From positions 1 to 64,000 of the forward strand of contig JBEKHR010000021.1 of NCBI GenBank assembly GCA_050012175.1: 64,000 nucleotides of DNA, given 5' to 3'. This document shows positions 39,285-48,546 of the stretch, one piece after another. Within the stretch, counting starts at the first letter, position 1. Every line of letters begins with the position of its first letter. The notes below the pieces were generated by a model. The model did not search any database, had not been told where the DNA came from, and saw only the letters and a program-made list of their open reading frames with translations. This DNA is from CAVROP01 sp050012175. GTDB taxonomy: Bacteria; Acidobacteriota; Terriglobia; UBA7540. The translations under genes and the position numbers were made by a program.

Positions 39285-40229
39285 TCAGGCGGCTTTGGCG
39301 ACCTGCGACTCCGCAGGTTCGGCGGCGCGGCCCCGGCTCATCGAGCAGCCCACAAACGCGCCGTACAGCAGGCCCCACACGACCATTTCAAGCGCGTGGG
39401 CGTGCGCAACGGGCGGGGGCATGATGGGGTTAGGCATGATCAGCCCCGGGCTCCCGTCGAACGCCATGTACATTAGCGCGGTTCCCAAAGCCACGCGCCG
39501 GGCTCCGCCGCGGAGCATCCGTATCGCCGGTAGCGTCAGCCCCACAAACAGCAGCGCCCGCCCGGCCTGGTACGGAAACATCCAAGGCGTGGAAGAGCAG
39601 GTCCAGGCCATCTGTCCCCAGAAGCTCCTGATCGCCGTCGAGCCGGAGTAGAATTGGCGGAGCGCCGCACTCTGCCAGGCAATGTAGTAACCGCAAAGAT
39701 AATAGAGCACGATACAGACGACGGTGGTTGCGGCGAGGGTTCCGGTCCACCGAGCGGCGGACCAGTGGGCGCGTTTGCCGGGCACTTCACGCGGGCCTCG
39801 CCGGAAGCCTCCCAGAATCCACACGGCCAACGGCGCAAATAGGGCGCTGGCCACCAATCCCATTATCAGCATATGGGGGATAAAATGAGGGGACAAGTGG
39901 CCCCGGAGATACGCGGTGCCTTCAATTGCCGCCTGCACGGACGTGTTCAGAGACAACAGGAAAAGCGCGCCCGCGACCTTCCAGCCACTCCAATTCGCTT
40001 CCAGCACGAGGTAGGTGGCGACAATGGCCTGAATGAGCGACGCGATAAAGAGCAACAACAGGGGATTTGCGGGGCTCATCGCAGCCGTGGCTGCCGCCGC
40101 CGCACCGGTCGGGGCCGGAGCTCCCCGCCCTATTCCGGAGACCATCGCCCCGACAAGGAAGCTGATGCCCACCACCATGGCGACTAATAATGTTTTGAAA
40201 CCAAGCCCGATAACTTTTTTTGCACTCAT
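39285..40229 (-). CDS. Multi-pass membrane protein of unknown function
   Basis: This 314-residue protein has about eight hydrophobic segments, including TLLVAMVVGISFLVGAMVSG, LLLLFIASLIQAIVATYLVL, FIPHMLIMGLVASALFAPLAVWIL and ATTVVCIVLYYLCGYYIAW. No enzymatic motif is visible. ATG 40229 is chosen; a longer frame to 40346 would add 39 residues without hydrophobic character. Its 3' end faces the NmrA gene. Confidence 0.75.
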   Translation of the reverse strand: MSAKKVIGLGFKTLLVAMVVGISFLVGAMVSGIGRGAPAPTGAAAAATAAMSPANPLLLLFIASLIQAIVATYLVLEANWSGWKVAGALFLLSLNTSVQAAIEGTAYLRGHLSPHFIPHMLIMGLVASALFAPLAVWILGGFRRGPREVPGKRAHWSAARWTGTLAATTVVCIVLYYLCGYYIAWQSAALRQFYSGSTAIRSFWGQMAWTCSSTPWMFPYQAGRALLFVGLTLPAIRMLRGGARRVALGTALMYMAFDGSPGLIMPNPIMPPPVAHAHALEMVVWGLLYGAFVGCSMSRGRAAEPAESQVAKAA

Positions 40230-40802
40230 GGCAGGAATCCTTCCTGACCAGGATTGCCGTTTTGGCCTCCTGGTTGCGAATGAGTGTACCACTAAGTGCT
40301 TGTCTAGGACACGGCGCTGAACGGAATCTTTCGCCCCCGAATTCACAATTCACCCTTCCCAGATTGCCCCGACTTTCTACTTTCTGCCCAAAGCGGGGTA
40401 ATTTCCCTTTACACTATTCTGTTCCTCCTCCCTTTGTGTCTAACCACCTTTAATCTAAAGGATTGGGACGGAACAGTACTCCTTAATTTCGGCATTCGGG
40501 TTGAATAGGCTGGCGATTAATGAGTGTATGGTGGAGTCGACGCCTGCCCCGGACCATGATGTCGTTGCAGAGTGAATCAGCAGGGTAGCAGGTGAATGAA
40601 CTGAAGGCATTCAACCAGAACGGAAACGCTGGAACAATCTTTGCGACGGGCTGATGATAATCGGTCAAGAGGGGAGAGCCGTACGCCGCTGGCGGTGAAA
40701 GCGAGTCCAATATTGGCGACGCACAACCTCTTTCCTGGAGAAGCAGGGGGAATTGTACCGGGTTGAACTCTTACCCTCCTCTGCACAAGCCCAACAAAGA
40801 GC
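40230..40802. other. Intergenic region, no gene recognised
   Basis: About 570 bp between the divergent membrane-protein gene and the thiolase gene. Short frames on both strands lack family features. No repeat of the kinds seen elsewhere was noticed here. Confidence 0.4.
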
Positions 40803-40830
40803 AGGAAGGCCTTCCTTTTAGTGGTATCAT
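40803..40830 (+). promoter_or_regulatory. Promoter with palindromic operator of the acyl-CoA cluster
   Basis: A perfect 14-bp palindrome AGGAAGGCCTTCCT (40803-40816) overlaps the -35 region, followed by an extended -10-like TGGTATCAT (TATCAT 40825-40830). The start would be near 40837, 15 nt ahead of the ATG at 40852 with AAAGGGG as ribosome site. A repressor binding there is inferred. Confidence 0.45.
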
Positions 40831-40851
40831 CAGATCAAAGGGGCAACGCAA

Positions 40852-42051
40852 ATGAGAGAAGTAGCCGTCATGGGTGCGGGGATGACTCCGTGCCGTTCCC
40901 GCTGGATTGAAAAGACTTTTTGGGAATTGGCGCAAATGGCGGTATGTGAGGCGGTCCGTGACGCCGGAATCCATGTCCAGGAAGTGGAAGCCGGCGTTGC
41001 GGGGATTTACAACGACATTTTCGAGTTCCAGGCGATCCCCGAAAGCGGCTTGCAGGGCATCGTAGGGCTTCAGAACAAGCCATTGATGAGGGTCTCGAAT
41101 GGTGGTGCAACCGGGGCCTATGCAATGCTGGCGGGTTACAACATGATCGCCAGCGGCCAATATGACCTCATGCTCGTCTTCGGGGTAGAGAAGGCACTCG
41201 ATTGTTATGACTTCGAAGCGGAGAGCGCCACCCCTGCGGTGGTACAGACAATCGGTTATTCGTGGGACCCGTGGTTCGAGCGGCCGCTTGGCGCACATGC
41301 CTCCGAAAGCTATGCGGAGGTTATCCAGGCCTATATGGATGAGCATCCCGGAGACCTCGCTCCCAGGGCGCGCGCCAAGATAGTAGAACTCTTCTGCGCA
41401 CACGCGCAGAACAATCCCTACGCACAGCGACTAGGTGAGAAAGTAACCGCAGAGCAGGTGCTCCATTCGCGTTACGTGGTTTACCCCATTCGAGCCCTCG
41501 AAACCTGCGTGTACACGGAGGGCGCCTGCGCATTGATTTTTGCCTCAGGGGAAATGGCGCAGAGAATCAAAGAGCGGACGGGTCGAGAACCGATCTGGAT
41601 AACGGGCGTCGGGGCCGCGAATGAACCCTACTTCGTCGGAAATGACATTACACGCTATAAGGTCCTCCATCGTATCTACTCGGATTACCTGGCCACACGA
41701 AAGGCGTTGGAGCAGGCTGGGCTCACCATTGATGATATTCAGGTGATTGAGTTGCACGATGCTTTCATCCCCCAGGCGATGATCACACTCGCCGAAATGG
41801 GCGTGGTGCCACTGGGTCGCGGCAACGACCTTGTCGAGGAAGGCATCATCATGCCGGGCGGGAAACTCCTGGTGAACCCTTCGGGCGGACTCGTGTTCGG
41901 CGGACACTTCGTTGGGGGGTCCAATATGATGTCGACTTGGAGCGTCATGCGGGAACTGCGAGGGAAGAACCTGGAGCACGGGCTGGTCCACGGCACAGGC
42001 GCATCGCTTTCGATGTACGGTGTGGCTATGGTGCTGGAAAGGAGAGTTTGA
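40852..42051 (+). CDS. Thiolase-fold protein lacking the nucleophilic cysteine (SCP-x/Ltp2-like)
   Basis: This 399-residue protein has the thiolase fold of the SCP-x group. At residues 81-90 the sequence is VSNGGATGAY, where thiolases have a catalytic Cys (xxACASG). The His of the C-terminal motif (NPSGGLVFGGHFVGGS) and the ELHDAF motif are kept. The loss of Cys with retention of the rest resembles Ltp2-type retro-aldolases of steroid side-chain breakdown, which act with a DUF35 partner. The next gene is exactly such a partner, 2 nt downstream. Claisen thiolysis is unlikely; retro-aldol cleavage of a 3-hydroxyacyl-CoA is inferred. Confidence 0.85.
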   Translation: MREVAVMGAGMTPCRSRWIEKTFWELAQMAVCEAVRDAGIHVQEVEAGVAGIYNDIFEFQAIPESGLQGIVGLQNKPLMRVSNGGATGAYAMLAGYNMIASGQYDLMLVFGVEKALDCYDFEAESATPAVVQTIGYSWDPWFERPLGAHASESYAEVIQAYMDEHPGDLAPRARAKIVELFCAHAQNNPYAQRLGEKVTAEQVLHSRYVVYPIRALETCVYTEGACALIFASGEMAQRIKERTGREPIWITGVGAANEPYFVGNDITRYKVLHRIYSDYLATRKALEQAGLTIDDIQVIELHDAFIPQAMITLAEMGVVPLGRGNDLVEEGIIMPGGKLLVNPSGGLVFGGHFVGGSNMMSTWSVMRELRGKNLEHGLVHGTGASLSMYGVAMVLERRV

Positions 42052-42053
42052 TC

Positions 42054-43112
42054 ATGCCGCTGAGAAAGAAAGAGCCGGTGATCTCACCTGCGATGCTCCC
42101 AAAGGTGGGGATTACGGAAGTCCAAGCAGGAGGCAGTAGATACCTGTTGCGAAACGACGTCATGTTCACTGCCATGCAACACGCTCAGGGGGAATTCTCT
42201 GATTTCTTTCTTTCGCTTCGAGATGAAGGCAAAGTCTTCGGCCACCGTTGCCCGCAGTGCAAGCACCTGATCATCCCGCCTTTTATGAAGCGTTGCCCGG
42301 CATGTAATTTCGTCGAGATGAGCAAGGAGTATGTAAGGGATTTGGGCGTTGTGGCTGCCACCCCGGTAATCACTGTCTTTGCTCCCAGCCGTTTCAAGGG
42401 ACAGGTGCCGTTTGGCACGGGCCGGGTGTTTCTCGAGACTCTGGACGGCAAGCTCAGTGATACCGCCATGCTAATCAGGGTACGAACCACACGGGGAACG
42501 ATACGGCCCGGGATCTATAGGAAGGGCACGCCTGTCAAAATCGCATTCCGCGACGAAAGAAAAGGCGGGATCGAAGACATCTTTGCGCTGCCCCAGTCTG
42601 AGCTTACGGCTGAGCAACTCGCCAAGAGTCCCTTGCTTGAAAGCGAGATTGAGTGGGGCCGGCTCGCTGAACATGAATTAGGCCAGGCCACTCCGCAACT
42701 TCAGGAAGCCTTGCGAGAAGTCAAGATCCATTTCCAAAAACTTGCCGAAATGGTCCCGCAAAGCGCGCGAGCGACTGCCAATCTTGCCAACTGGAATCGT
42801 ACTGTCAACGTCCAGACGGGCGGCGGAAATTTCAGTTTTGCTGTGAAGAAGGGAAAGTTGCAGGTGCGAGATGAGAGTGCTGAAGAAGCGGATTTGATCT
42901 TGAGGGTAAAGGACCCCTCTGTTCTCCTCGCTTGGCTGCGCGATAGTACAGAAGGCATGGGGGAAGGATTTGAGAGCCCGGCGCTAACCGATCTGGTAGT
43001 CGAGGGAACGCTGGTGCTGAATAAACCCGAGTTGGAAACTATCACTCGCCTTGATCGCGTTCCGCGCTCCCTTCGACGAGACCACGTCTTGGCTGGGACC
43101 GCCAAGTCCTGA
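42054..43112 (+). CDS. Zn-ribbon/OB-fold (DUF35) protein fused to an SCP2 domain
   Basis: This 352-residue protein has a rubredoxin-like zinc ribbon (C66-x2-C69 ... C81-x2-C84), then the DUF35 OB-fold (about 88-180), and a C-terminal SCP2 sterol-carrier-like domain (about 225-335; NFSFAVKKGKLQVRDESAEEADLILRVKD). DUF35 proteins form complexes with thiolase-fold enzymes and bind acyl-CoA; the SCP2 part may hold a lipid tail. It starts 2 nt after the thiolase gene stop, so the two are probably a complex. Confidence 0.85.
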   Translation: MPLRKKEPVISPAMLPKVGITEVQAGGSRYLLRNDVMFTAMQHAQGEFSDFFLSLRDEGKVFGHRCPQCKHLIIPPFMKRCPACNFVEMSKEYVRDLGVVAATPVITVFAPSRFKGQVPFGTGRVFLETLDGKLSDTAMLIRVRTTRGTIRPGIYRKGTPVKIAFRDERKGGIEDIFALPQSELTAEQLAKSPLLESEIEWGRLAEHELGQATPQLQEALREVKIHFQKLAEMVPQSARATANLANWNRTVNVQTGGGNFSFAVKKGKLQVRDESAEEADLILRVKDPSVLLAWLRDSTEGMGEGFESPALTDLVVEGTLVLNKPELETITRLDRVPRSLRRDHVLAGTAKS

Positions 43113-43137
43113 CAGGATGCTGAAAAACCCGTCTAGC

Positions 43138-43345
43138 CTGTTATTCCGAGCCCTTCGCTGTCATCCTGAGTCCTTCGCTGTCATTCTGAGCGAAGCGAAG
43201 AATCTCGCGCTGCCCGCTCAGGATGAACTGCGCGAAGAATCTCGCTCTGCCCGCTCAGGGTAAACTCCGCGAGGAATCTCGCATGTCCTTTGATTTCAGA
43301 GCGAGATCCCTCCCCCTCGCTCCGCTCTGGGTCGGAATGACAACG
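43138..43345. repeat. GTCATTCTGAGCGAAGCGAAGAATCT-type repeats
   Basis: Three or four degenerate copies of TGTCATTCTGAGCGAAGC and GAAGAATCTCGC(GCT) with GCCCGCTCAGG are interleaved, the last with an inverted CGGAATGAC near 43332-43340. This is a dispersed intergenic repeat type known from many bacterial genomes. It separates the convergent DUF35 and ligase genes and has no gene. Confidence 0.55.
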
Positions 43346-43385
43346 ATCACAAAGGTTTTTCGGCCCCCTGTTGGGATTGCGATCG

Positions 43386-45359
43386 TCATGACATCTTGCT
43401 ACGGCTTGCCTCTCCAGCCGACCGCCGGATTTCCGCGAGAGCTTCCGGATTGGCGAGCGACCCCGTCTGTTCCAGACTTTTTCCTTCATAGACCAAGCGA
43501 ATCAACTTGCGCGGGATCTTGGCCGCAAGGTTGAGGGGAAGCTGACTCACAAAATAAACCTCGTCTGGCTGGGCCAGGGGGTCGTAGGTCCGTTTTATGT
43601 GAGTTCTCAATACCTGAACGAATCTTTCAGGGTCGGCGGGAGGAGGCGAATCGAGTACAACGAAACAAACAATACGCTCTCCTTTAATTGCGTCCTCAGC
43701 TCCGATAGCGACGGCCTCTCGTATGCGCGGTGGACCGGGGAATGTAACTAGCTTTTCTTCAATTTTTGCCGGGTCGTGTTTCACGCCACTCCGGACAATT
43801 AAGTCGTCGGCCCGACCCAGAAGATACCAGTAGCCATCTTCATCGACTTTGGCGCGGTCGCCATGAACCCAGAGATCCGGACCACGCGGAAAATAGGTGT
43901 TGAGATAAAGCTCTGGGTCCCCCAGGAACCCACGCGTCATCGAGGGGAATGGCTTGCGACAGACGAGGTAACCCGGTTCACCACGCACCGGCTCCCCTTT
44001 CTCGTCACAAACGTCCACGGCCATGCCAAGCCCGGGGCCTCCCACCGTCGAGGGTTTAAGGGGCATGACCGGGAGTGGGGAGACGAGGCAGCCGATAATC
44101 TCTGTCCCGCCCGAGACGTTCATAATCGGGCAGCGCTCCTGCCCAAAGGTCTTGAAGTACCACTCCCATGTGGGCGCGTCCAGCGGACTACCCGTCGAGC
44201 CTAAGATTCGAAGGGTGGACAGGTTATGGTCGCGGAAGTTCTCCCCCAGGCTCGCCAGTTCGCGAAGGACTGAAGGTGTACACCCGAAAATAGAGATCCC
44301 ATACCTTTCAATCAGCTCGAATAAACGATGCGCGGTGGGGTAAAGGTGCGTGCCCTCGTAGAGGACAAGAGCGGCGCCGAAAAACAATGCCCCAATAATC
44401 TCCCAGGGGGCCATCATCCAGCCAATGTCAGTGAACCAGTAGAAAACGTCGTTGGAACGGCAGTCGAACGCAAAACCAATTTCTTTGGCGACCTGAGCCA
44501 GGGTTCCCCCATGCGTGTGGACAACAGTTTTTGACCTGCCCGTGGTACCAGAACTATAAAGGATCAGCGCCGGATGTTCAGCCTCGACGATTTCGGTTTC
44601 CCAAACTCGCCCAACGTCGCTGCCCTGTATAAAGGAATTCCAGGCCAAGCATTTCCGTCGATGGGCCAAGCCGTTGCCAAGGCGCTCAACGATCACGATC
44701 CAGCCCACCGACGGCGCGCGCTCCGCAACCGCGTTGTAAATGTCTTCACAACTTATCAACCGGCCAGCACGCGAGTATCCATCGTTGAGGAAAAGGATTT
44801 TCGCACCGGCTTCTTGGAGATGGAGCACTGTTTCCTCTGGGGAAATCCTTGCCGGCAGTTGCATACAGACACCGCCGACTTTGAATGCGGCGAGCATTAC
44901 AGTGACTGCCTCCGGAGAAATGGGCATACACATTGCGATGTGGTCACCCTTCCGGATGCCCAAGCGTTTCATGGCGATGGCAAGGCGATTCACCGCATCA
45001 TAGAGTTCCTTGTATGAAATGGTTCGTGAGGACCCGTCATCCGACTCATAGAACAGGGCCGTTTCGGACCCCTTACCATCGCGTACGTGGCGGTCGAGGC
45101 AGTTATGGACGATGTTGAGTTTTCCCCCCAAGAACCACTTGGTCCAGGGCATGCCCAGCGAGTCATCATGCAGGCGCGAGTATTTGTGGGACCACTCGAT
45201 TCCAAGGTGCTCCAGGGCGGCGTCCCAGAACCAGTCTATATCAAGGGTTGAGCGGCGGATGAGCTCCTGCCAGGACTGAATACCATGGCATTCCATAAAT
45301 CGTCCCACTCTGGAGCCGCTAAGGTAATCACCGCTCGGTTGCCACAGAAACTTACCCAT
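43386..45359 (-). CDS. Acyl-CoA/acetoacetyl-CoA synthetase-like AMP-forming ligase
   Basis: This 657-residue protein is an adenylate-forming ligase of the acetyl-/acetoacetyl-CoA synthetase type. It has the P-loop-like LYSSGTTGRSKTVVHTHGG, then NVSGGTEIIG, DLWVHGDRAKVDEDGYWYLLGRADDLI, and a C-terminal LPLNLAAKIPRKLIR with the catalytic Lys. The N-terminal ACAS domain is present. Start at 45359 (MGKFLWQPSG) is preferred; an upstream ATG at 45395 would add 12 residues. Divergent from the acyl-CoA dehydrogenase with a 68-nt gap, suggesting shared control. Substrate unknown. Confidence 0.88.
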   Translation of the reverse strand: MGKFLWQPSGDYLSGSRVGRFMECHGIQSWQELIRRSTLDIDWFWDAALEHLGIEWSHKYSRLHDDSLGMPWTKWFLGGKLNIVHNCLDRHVRDGKGSETALFYESDDGSSRTISYKELYDAVNRLAIAMKRLGIRKGDHIAMCMPISPEAVTVMLAAFKVGGVCMQLPARISPEETVLHLQEAGAKILFLNDGYSRAGRLISCEDIYNAVAERAPSVGWIVIVERLGNGLAHRRKCLAWNSFIQGSDVGRVWETEIVEAEHPALILYSSGTTGRSKTVVHTHGGTLAQVAKEIGFAFDCRSNDVFYWFTDIGWMMAPWEIIGALFFGAALVLYEGTHLYPTAHRLFELIERYGISIFGCTPSVLRELASLGENFRDHNLSTLRILGSTGSPLDAPTWEWYFKTFGQERCPIMNVSGGTEIIGCLVSPLPVMPLKPSTVGGPGLGMAVDVCDEKGEPVRGEPGYLVCRKPFPSMTRGFLGDPELYLNTYFPRGPDLWVHGDRAKVDEDGYWYLLGRADDLIVRSGVKHDPAKIEEKLVTFPGPPRIREAVAIGAEDAIKGERIVCFVVLDSPPPADPERFVQVLRTHIKRTYDPLAQPDEVYFVSQLPLNLAAKIPRKLIRLVYEGKSLEQTGSLANPEALAEIRRSAGEASRSKMS

Positions 45360-45427
45360 CGTTTTCCTTTTGCTATCGAACCAATTCTCCCACATTATGC
45401 TCTAATAAAGTATGGGGGAGGCTTCGC

Positions 45428-47083
45428 ATGGGGGCGCGCGGACTTCTAGCAGAAATCTTTCAGGACGACGATCTATTGCTGCTTGCCAAGGCAGTACGTG
45501 AGTTCGGTGAGCGCGAGCTTGTGCCGTACCTTAGAGAGTTAGGCAAGGAGGAGTTTCCAGACAAATTCATTCCGCTAGCTGCCGGGAGTGGATTTCTGGG
45601 CACGGCCATCCCTAGCGAATTCGGGGGTCAAGGTGGAACGCTGGGAGGGTTTCTACCTGTCATCGAGGGTATCGCGGCTTATGATGGGTCGTTGGCCCTC
45701 ACGCTTACTGCTCATGAATCACTTGCCACAACGCATGTATTACTGGCAGGGAGCGACGAGCAAAAGCGGAGATACCTCCCCGACTTGACGACGGGTAGGA
45801 AAATCGGCGCGTGGTGTCTCACTGAGCCTCAGGCGGGTAGTAACATCTTTAACGATATGAGAGCAAAGCTCTCAAGGACTTTGAAAGGTTGGATACTAAG
45901 CGGAGAGAAGACCTTTATCACGAACGGATGTCACGCCGATCTCTATGTCGTCATAGCGCGGTCCATCGGCCAGGACGGGCAAGATGCAGGCATGACCGGC
46001 TGCCTTGTGGAAAGGCAAGGTAATCGACACGGAATCACCCCCACGCCGCTCCATGGCAAAATGGGGATGTGGCGCACAGACACCGCGGCTGTGAAGTTTG
46101 ATAACGTCTTTATTACTGAGGACTCTATTCTGGGTCCAGTCGGAAGCGCTGGACAGGTTGCGCGACGCGTCCTTTTGCGGGCAAGAATTGGTGTAGCGGC
46201 CCTTGCCCTGGGCCTTGCCCGCGACTCGCTCGAGCGGGCGGCCAGTTACACGAAGACGCGAAACATCGGCAAGGCAACACTTTTCGAGCAACAGCTTACA
46301 CGCACGAAACTTTCCGGCATGGAAGAAGGTTTGTGGGTGGCGTGGCAAGCCGTGCGTGGTGCTGCCCAGTTAGCTGATCAATCCAAGCCCTTCAAGGTGC
46401 AGGTGTGCATGGCCAAGGTGTTTGCTACGGAGACGGCCTTGCGCATTGCCGACGAGGCCATCCAACTCCTCGGCGGCTACGGGTACATGAGGGATTACAA
46501 GGTCGAGCAGAATTACCGTGACCTACGCCTGTTAACCATTGGGGAAGGCGCCTCCGAAATCCTGCGGCTCGCCATTGCCGGGCATCTGGGAGAGCCTGGG
46601 TTTGGCGGCGAGGACCTCATCCCTTCGCTGGAGAGCCTGGAGAGTGATGCCGGATTGACATGCGGATCTGCAAGCTCCCCCTGGGGCCCGTCTCATCATG
46701 CCTTTCAACTTGCAAGCGATTCATTCCGGATTGCACTCGAACAAATCAAGAAGGCTGAAGGTTGTGGTGATTTGTCTTCGCTTAGGCAGTCCAGTGCAAT
46801 TAAGGTTGCAGACCTGGGTACCAAACTATGGGTGGCCGGTCAGGTAATCCGCTCCGGCGCTCAGCTTGTCAACCGTGGGACCGCTTCCGGAAAAATATTG
46901 TCTCTCGCAAAATCTTTTCTCATGAAAGCTTCCCTCGAGATCTGCCACCAGGCCATGGAACTTCTTCGAGCACACGGGCTGACCGACGGCAGGTTGTTAA
47001 GTAACTACTCAGCAGTGCTTGAAGCCGCCGCAAGAAACCGCTCTGCCGAATCTCCTCTGCCGCGCACCGCCGAAGGGTCATGA
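45428..47083 (+). CDS. Acyl-CoA dehydrogenase with C-terminal extension
   Basis: This 551-residue FAD enzyme has the three acyl-CoA dehydrogenase domains in residues 1-395: GAWCLTEPQAGSNIFNDM near the substrate, VERQGNRHGITPTPLHGKMGMWRTDT, and the C-terminal AIQLLGGYGYMRDYKVEQNYRDLRLLTIGEGASEILRL. About 150 further residues form a helical extension like that of VLCAD/ACAD9. It may allow membrane association or dimer contacts. The base Glu is likely in the IGEGASEI segment. It is divergent from the ligase. Confidence 0.9.
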   Translation: MGARGLLAEIFQDDDLLLLAKAVREFGERELVPYLRELGKEEFPDKFIPLAAGSGFLGTAIPSEFGGQGGTLGGFLPVIEGIAAYDGSLALTLTAHESLATTHVLLAGSDEQKRRYLPDLTTGRKIGAWCLTEPQAGSNIFNDMRAKLSRTLKGWILSGEKTFITNGCHADLYVVIARSIGQDGQDAGMTGCLVERQGNRHGITPTPLHGKMGMWRTDTAAVKFDNVFITEDSILGPVGSAGQVARRVLLRARIGVAALALGLARDSLERAASYTKTRNIGKATLFEQQLTRTKLSGMEEGLWVAWQAVRGAAQLADQSKPFKVQVCMAKVFATETALRIADEAIQLLGGYGYMRDYKVEQNYRDLRLLTIGEGASEILRLAIAGHLGEPGFGGEDLIPSLESLESDAGLTCGSASSPWGPSHHAFQLASDSFRIALEQIKKAEGCGDLSSLRQSSAIKVADLGTKLWVAGQVIRSGAQLVNRGTASGKILSLAKSFLMKASLEICHQAMELLRAHGLTDGRLLSNYSAVLEAAARNRSAESPLPRTAEGS

Positions 47084-47193
47084 CGTTCGCTTATTGACGT
47101 TCGAGCCGGTGAGTCTCCAGGAAGATGCAGCAATTCACGCCCGGGAAGCGATACTCGCGATGCGCTGTATTGCTCCCGTGAGGGCGCCCAGAG

Positions 47194-47690
47194 GCACGCA
47201 GACCACAAACCGTCTGCGCCAGCAGTTTGGACATTCGCCAGCCCCGAAGGGGCGATCCATCCCAGCCCTGGGCAACGCCCAGGGTCCGCCGGGCGGCAGT
47301 TCTGACACCCAGCCCTGAAAGGGCGTGCTAACAAGCCCGCCACTCAGAATATGAACGTGGTGGCTCGCGCCCTCAATCTTGGCGGTCGGGGAGTCCTGAT
47401 TCGTGAGGAAGGTGGCCCAATAAGCGTTCAGGAGCCCTTGCCGCGGTGGCAAGCGCAAGGGTCCGCGATGCTTGCTGCTGAACACAAAATGAAGATGCAG
47501 TTTGAAGAGCGATGGACCCATGCAGATTCACGTGGCACGCCCCTTCAGGGCTGGCGCTTTGAAGCAGGTCCGGCGTCGTGACCCAGGCCGTCGGCCTGGG
47601 CTAATCCCGCAGGGCGGGACGCCCCTTTGGGGCTCAAAAGTCCAATCTCCGGACGCAGACCGCAAACGCTCTGCGCCAGCCAAAGAACGG
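47194..47690. mobile_element. Relic REP/RAYT element between inverted REP hairpins
   Basis: The transposase relic (47339-47521, minus) is bracketed by hairpins of the AGCCCTGAAAGGGCGTGC type. The left copy (47311-47328) is an inverted match (17 of 18) to GCACGCCCCTTCAGGGCT on the right (47535-47552). Further hairpins lie outside: GCCCCGAAGGGGC (about 47238), GCCCTGGGCAACGCCCAGGG (about 47262) and on the right CCCAGGCCGTCGGCCTGGG (about 47582), CCCCTTTGGGG. Outermost are GCAGACC...TCTGC hairpins on both sides. This is the arrangement of a RAYT with its REPs. Confidence 0.7.
47339..47521 (-). pseudogene. Truncated REP-associated tyrosine transposase (RAYT, IS200-like Y1)
   Basis: The frame begins MGPSLFKLHLHFVFSSKHRG and continues with LLNAYWATFLTNQDSPTAKIEGASHHVHILSGGL, matching the start of Y1 transposases (HxVFSTKxR; LHAYLxxxxxxxGxxxxxIGGxxDHVHLL). 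The HUH motif (HVHIL) is kept. After about 60 residues the frame runs into the REP hairpin, so the catalytic Tyr part is lost. Intact RAYTs are about 140-200 residues. It cannot be active. Confidence 0.7.
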
Positions 47691-47861
47691 ACTCAGGGTG
47701 ACAGCAATGGACTCGCCACTCGTCCCGCCTGGGCGGGTCACTGCCCTATCGAGTAACCGCACAGTGACGAAGAAGAATCGATCGGAAAGAAAAGATCAAT
47801 CCCGCAACGCGGGACGACACAGTGCTAGAATACAGCACCGGAGATGCGATGACCAGAAAAG

Positions 47862-47893
47862 CCGCGGACCTCAAAGTCGGAGGTCCGCGCTAC
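47862..47893. repeat. GCGGACCTC...GCGCTAC hairpin
   Basis: The stem GCGGACCTC / GAGGTCCGC encloses AAAGTCG and ends with GCGCTAC. It belongs to the same family as 13109-13144 and 53125-53164. The surrounding 47.7-48.2 kb region has no supported gene. Confidence 0.55.
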
Positions 47894-48228
47894 TTGCTCT
47901 CAAAGAGCCTGCCTCGGCGGTAACTGCTGTTGGTGAGGGATTGCGGGTCTCCGGGCGCAAAATGGCCTTTGTGGGCGGGCATGAACAGCGCTAATATAGC
48001 ATCCTGAGGCGCAGAGCAGCGCCCTGCGCCGGCCAGCGACATGATAGTGGGAATGATCAAGTTCGTGATAACGACGCCTGAACAGGCAAATACGTATTCA
48101 ACAACCATGCATTTCGCAGCTGTAAATAACGGCGCGAGTTCGGAACGAGCGCGGCTCGCTAGTCACCACGGGAGCAGATATTGGAGGAGTGTGAGAGTAA
48201 CAAGCTGGGGGAATGCAGCGAGGGGCAT

Positions 48229-48546
48229 ATGAGGGTTACCGTCATTCGGGCACTCAGAGGGGGAGTTTATTACGTCGGTTTCAAGGTCGGTGAGTTTACG
48301 GCCGAGGAACGCGAGAAGATGGAGAGGTTCGGCGTGCCGGGGATCGCCATAAGGGCTGGTGGACCCCCTGCGCTACCGACCACAGCAGCGCTGACCCAGC
48401 TCACCCCCAATCTTACGGGAGGCTTCGCGAATGAGGCTGAAGCCAAGGATTACGAAGGGCGTGTGCTTAGCCAAGTTCGCAAGAAGATGGAATCGTTGCG
48501 TGAACGGAAAGACGACTTTACTTCCGCTGAAGAGGTCAACATCTGA
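48229..48546 (+). CDS. Hypothetical protein
   Basis: This 105-residue protein (ATG 48229 after GAGGGG) has a beta-like start VTVIRALRGGVYYVGFKVG and a charged C-terminal helix ending ERKDDFTSAEEVNI. No family is recognised. Its stop overlaps the next gene's start by one base (TGATG), so the two are probably coupled. It lies in the mobile region between the RAYT relic and DUF5131/TcmP. Confidence 0.55.
   Translation: MRVTVIRALRGGVYYVGFKVGEFTAEEREKMERFGVPGIAIRAGGPPALPTTAALTQLTPNLTGGFANEAEAKDYEGRVLSQVRKKMESLRERKDDFTSAEEVNI

Noticed and set aside
43138..43345. Possible small gene in the GTCATTCTGAGC repeats.
   Set aside because: The reading frames arise from the repeat sequence itself.
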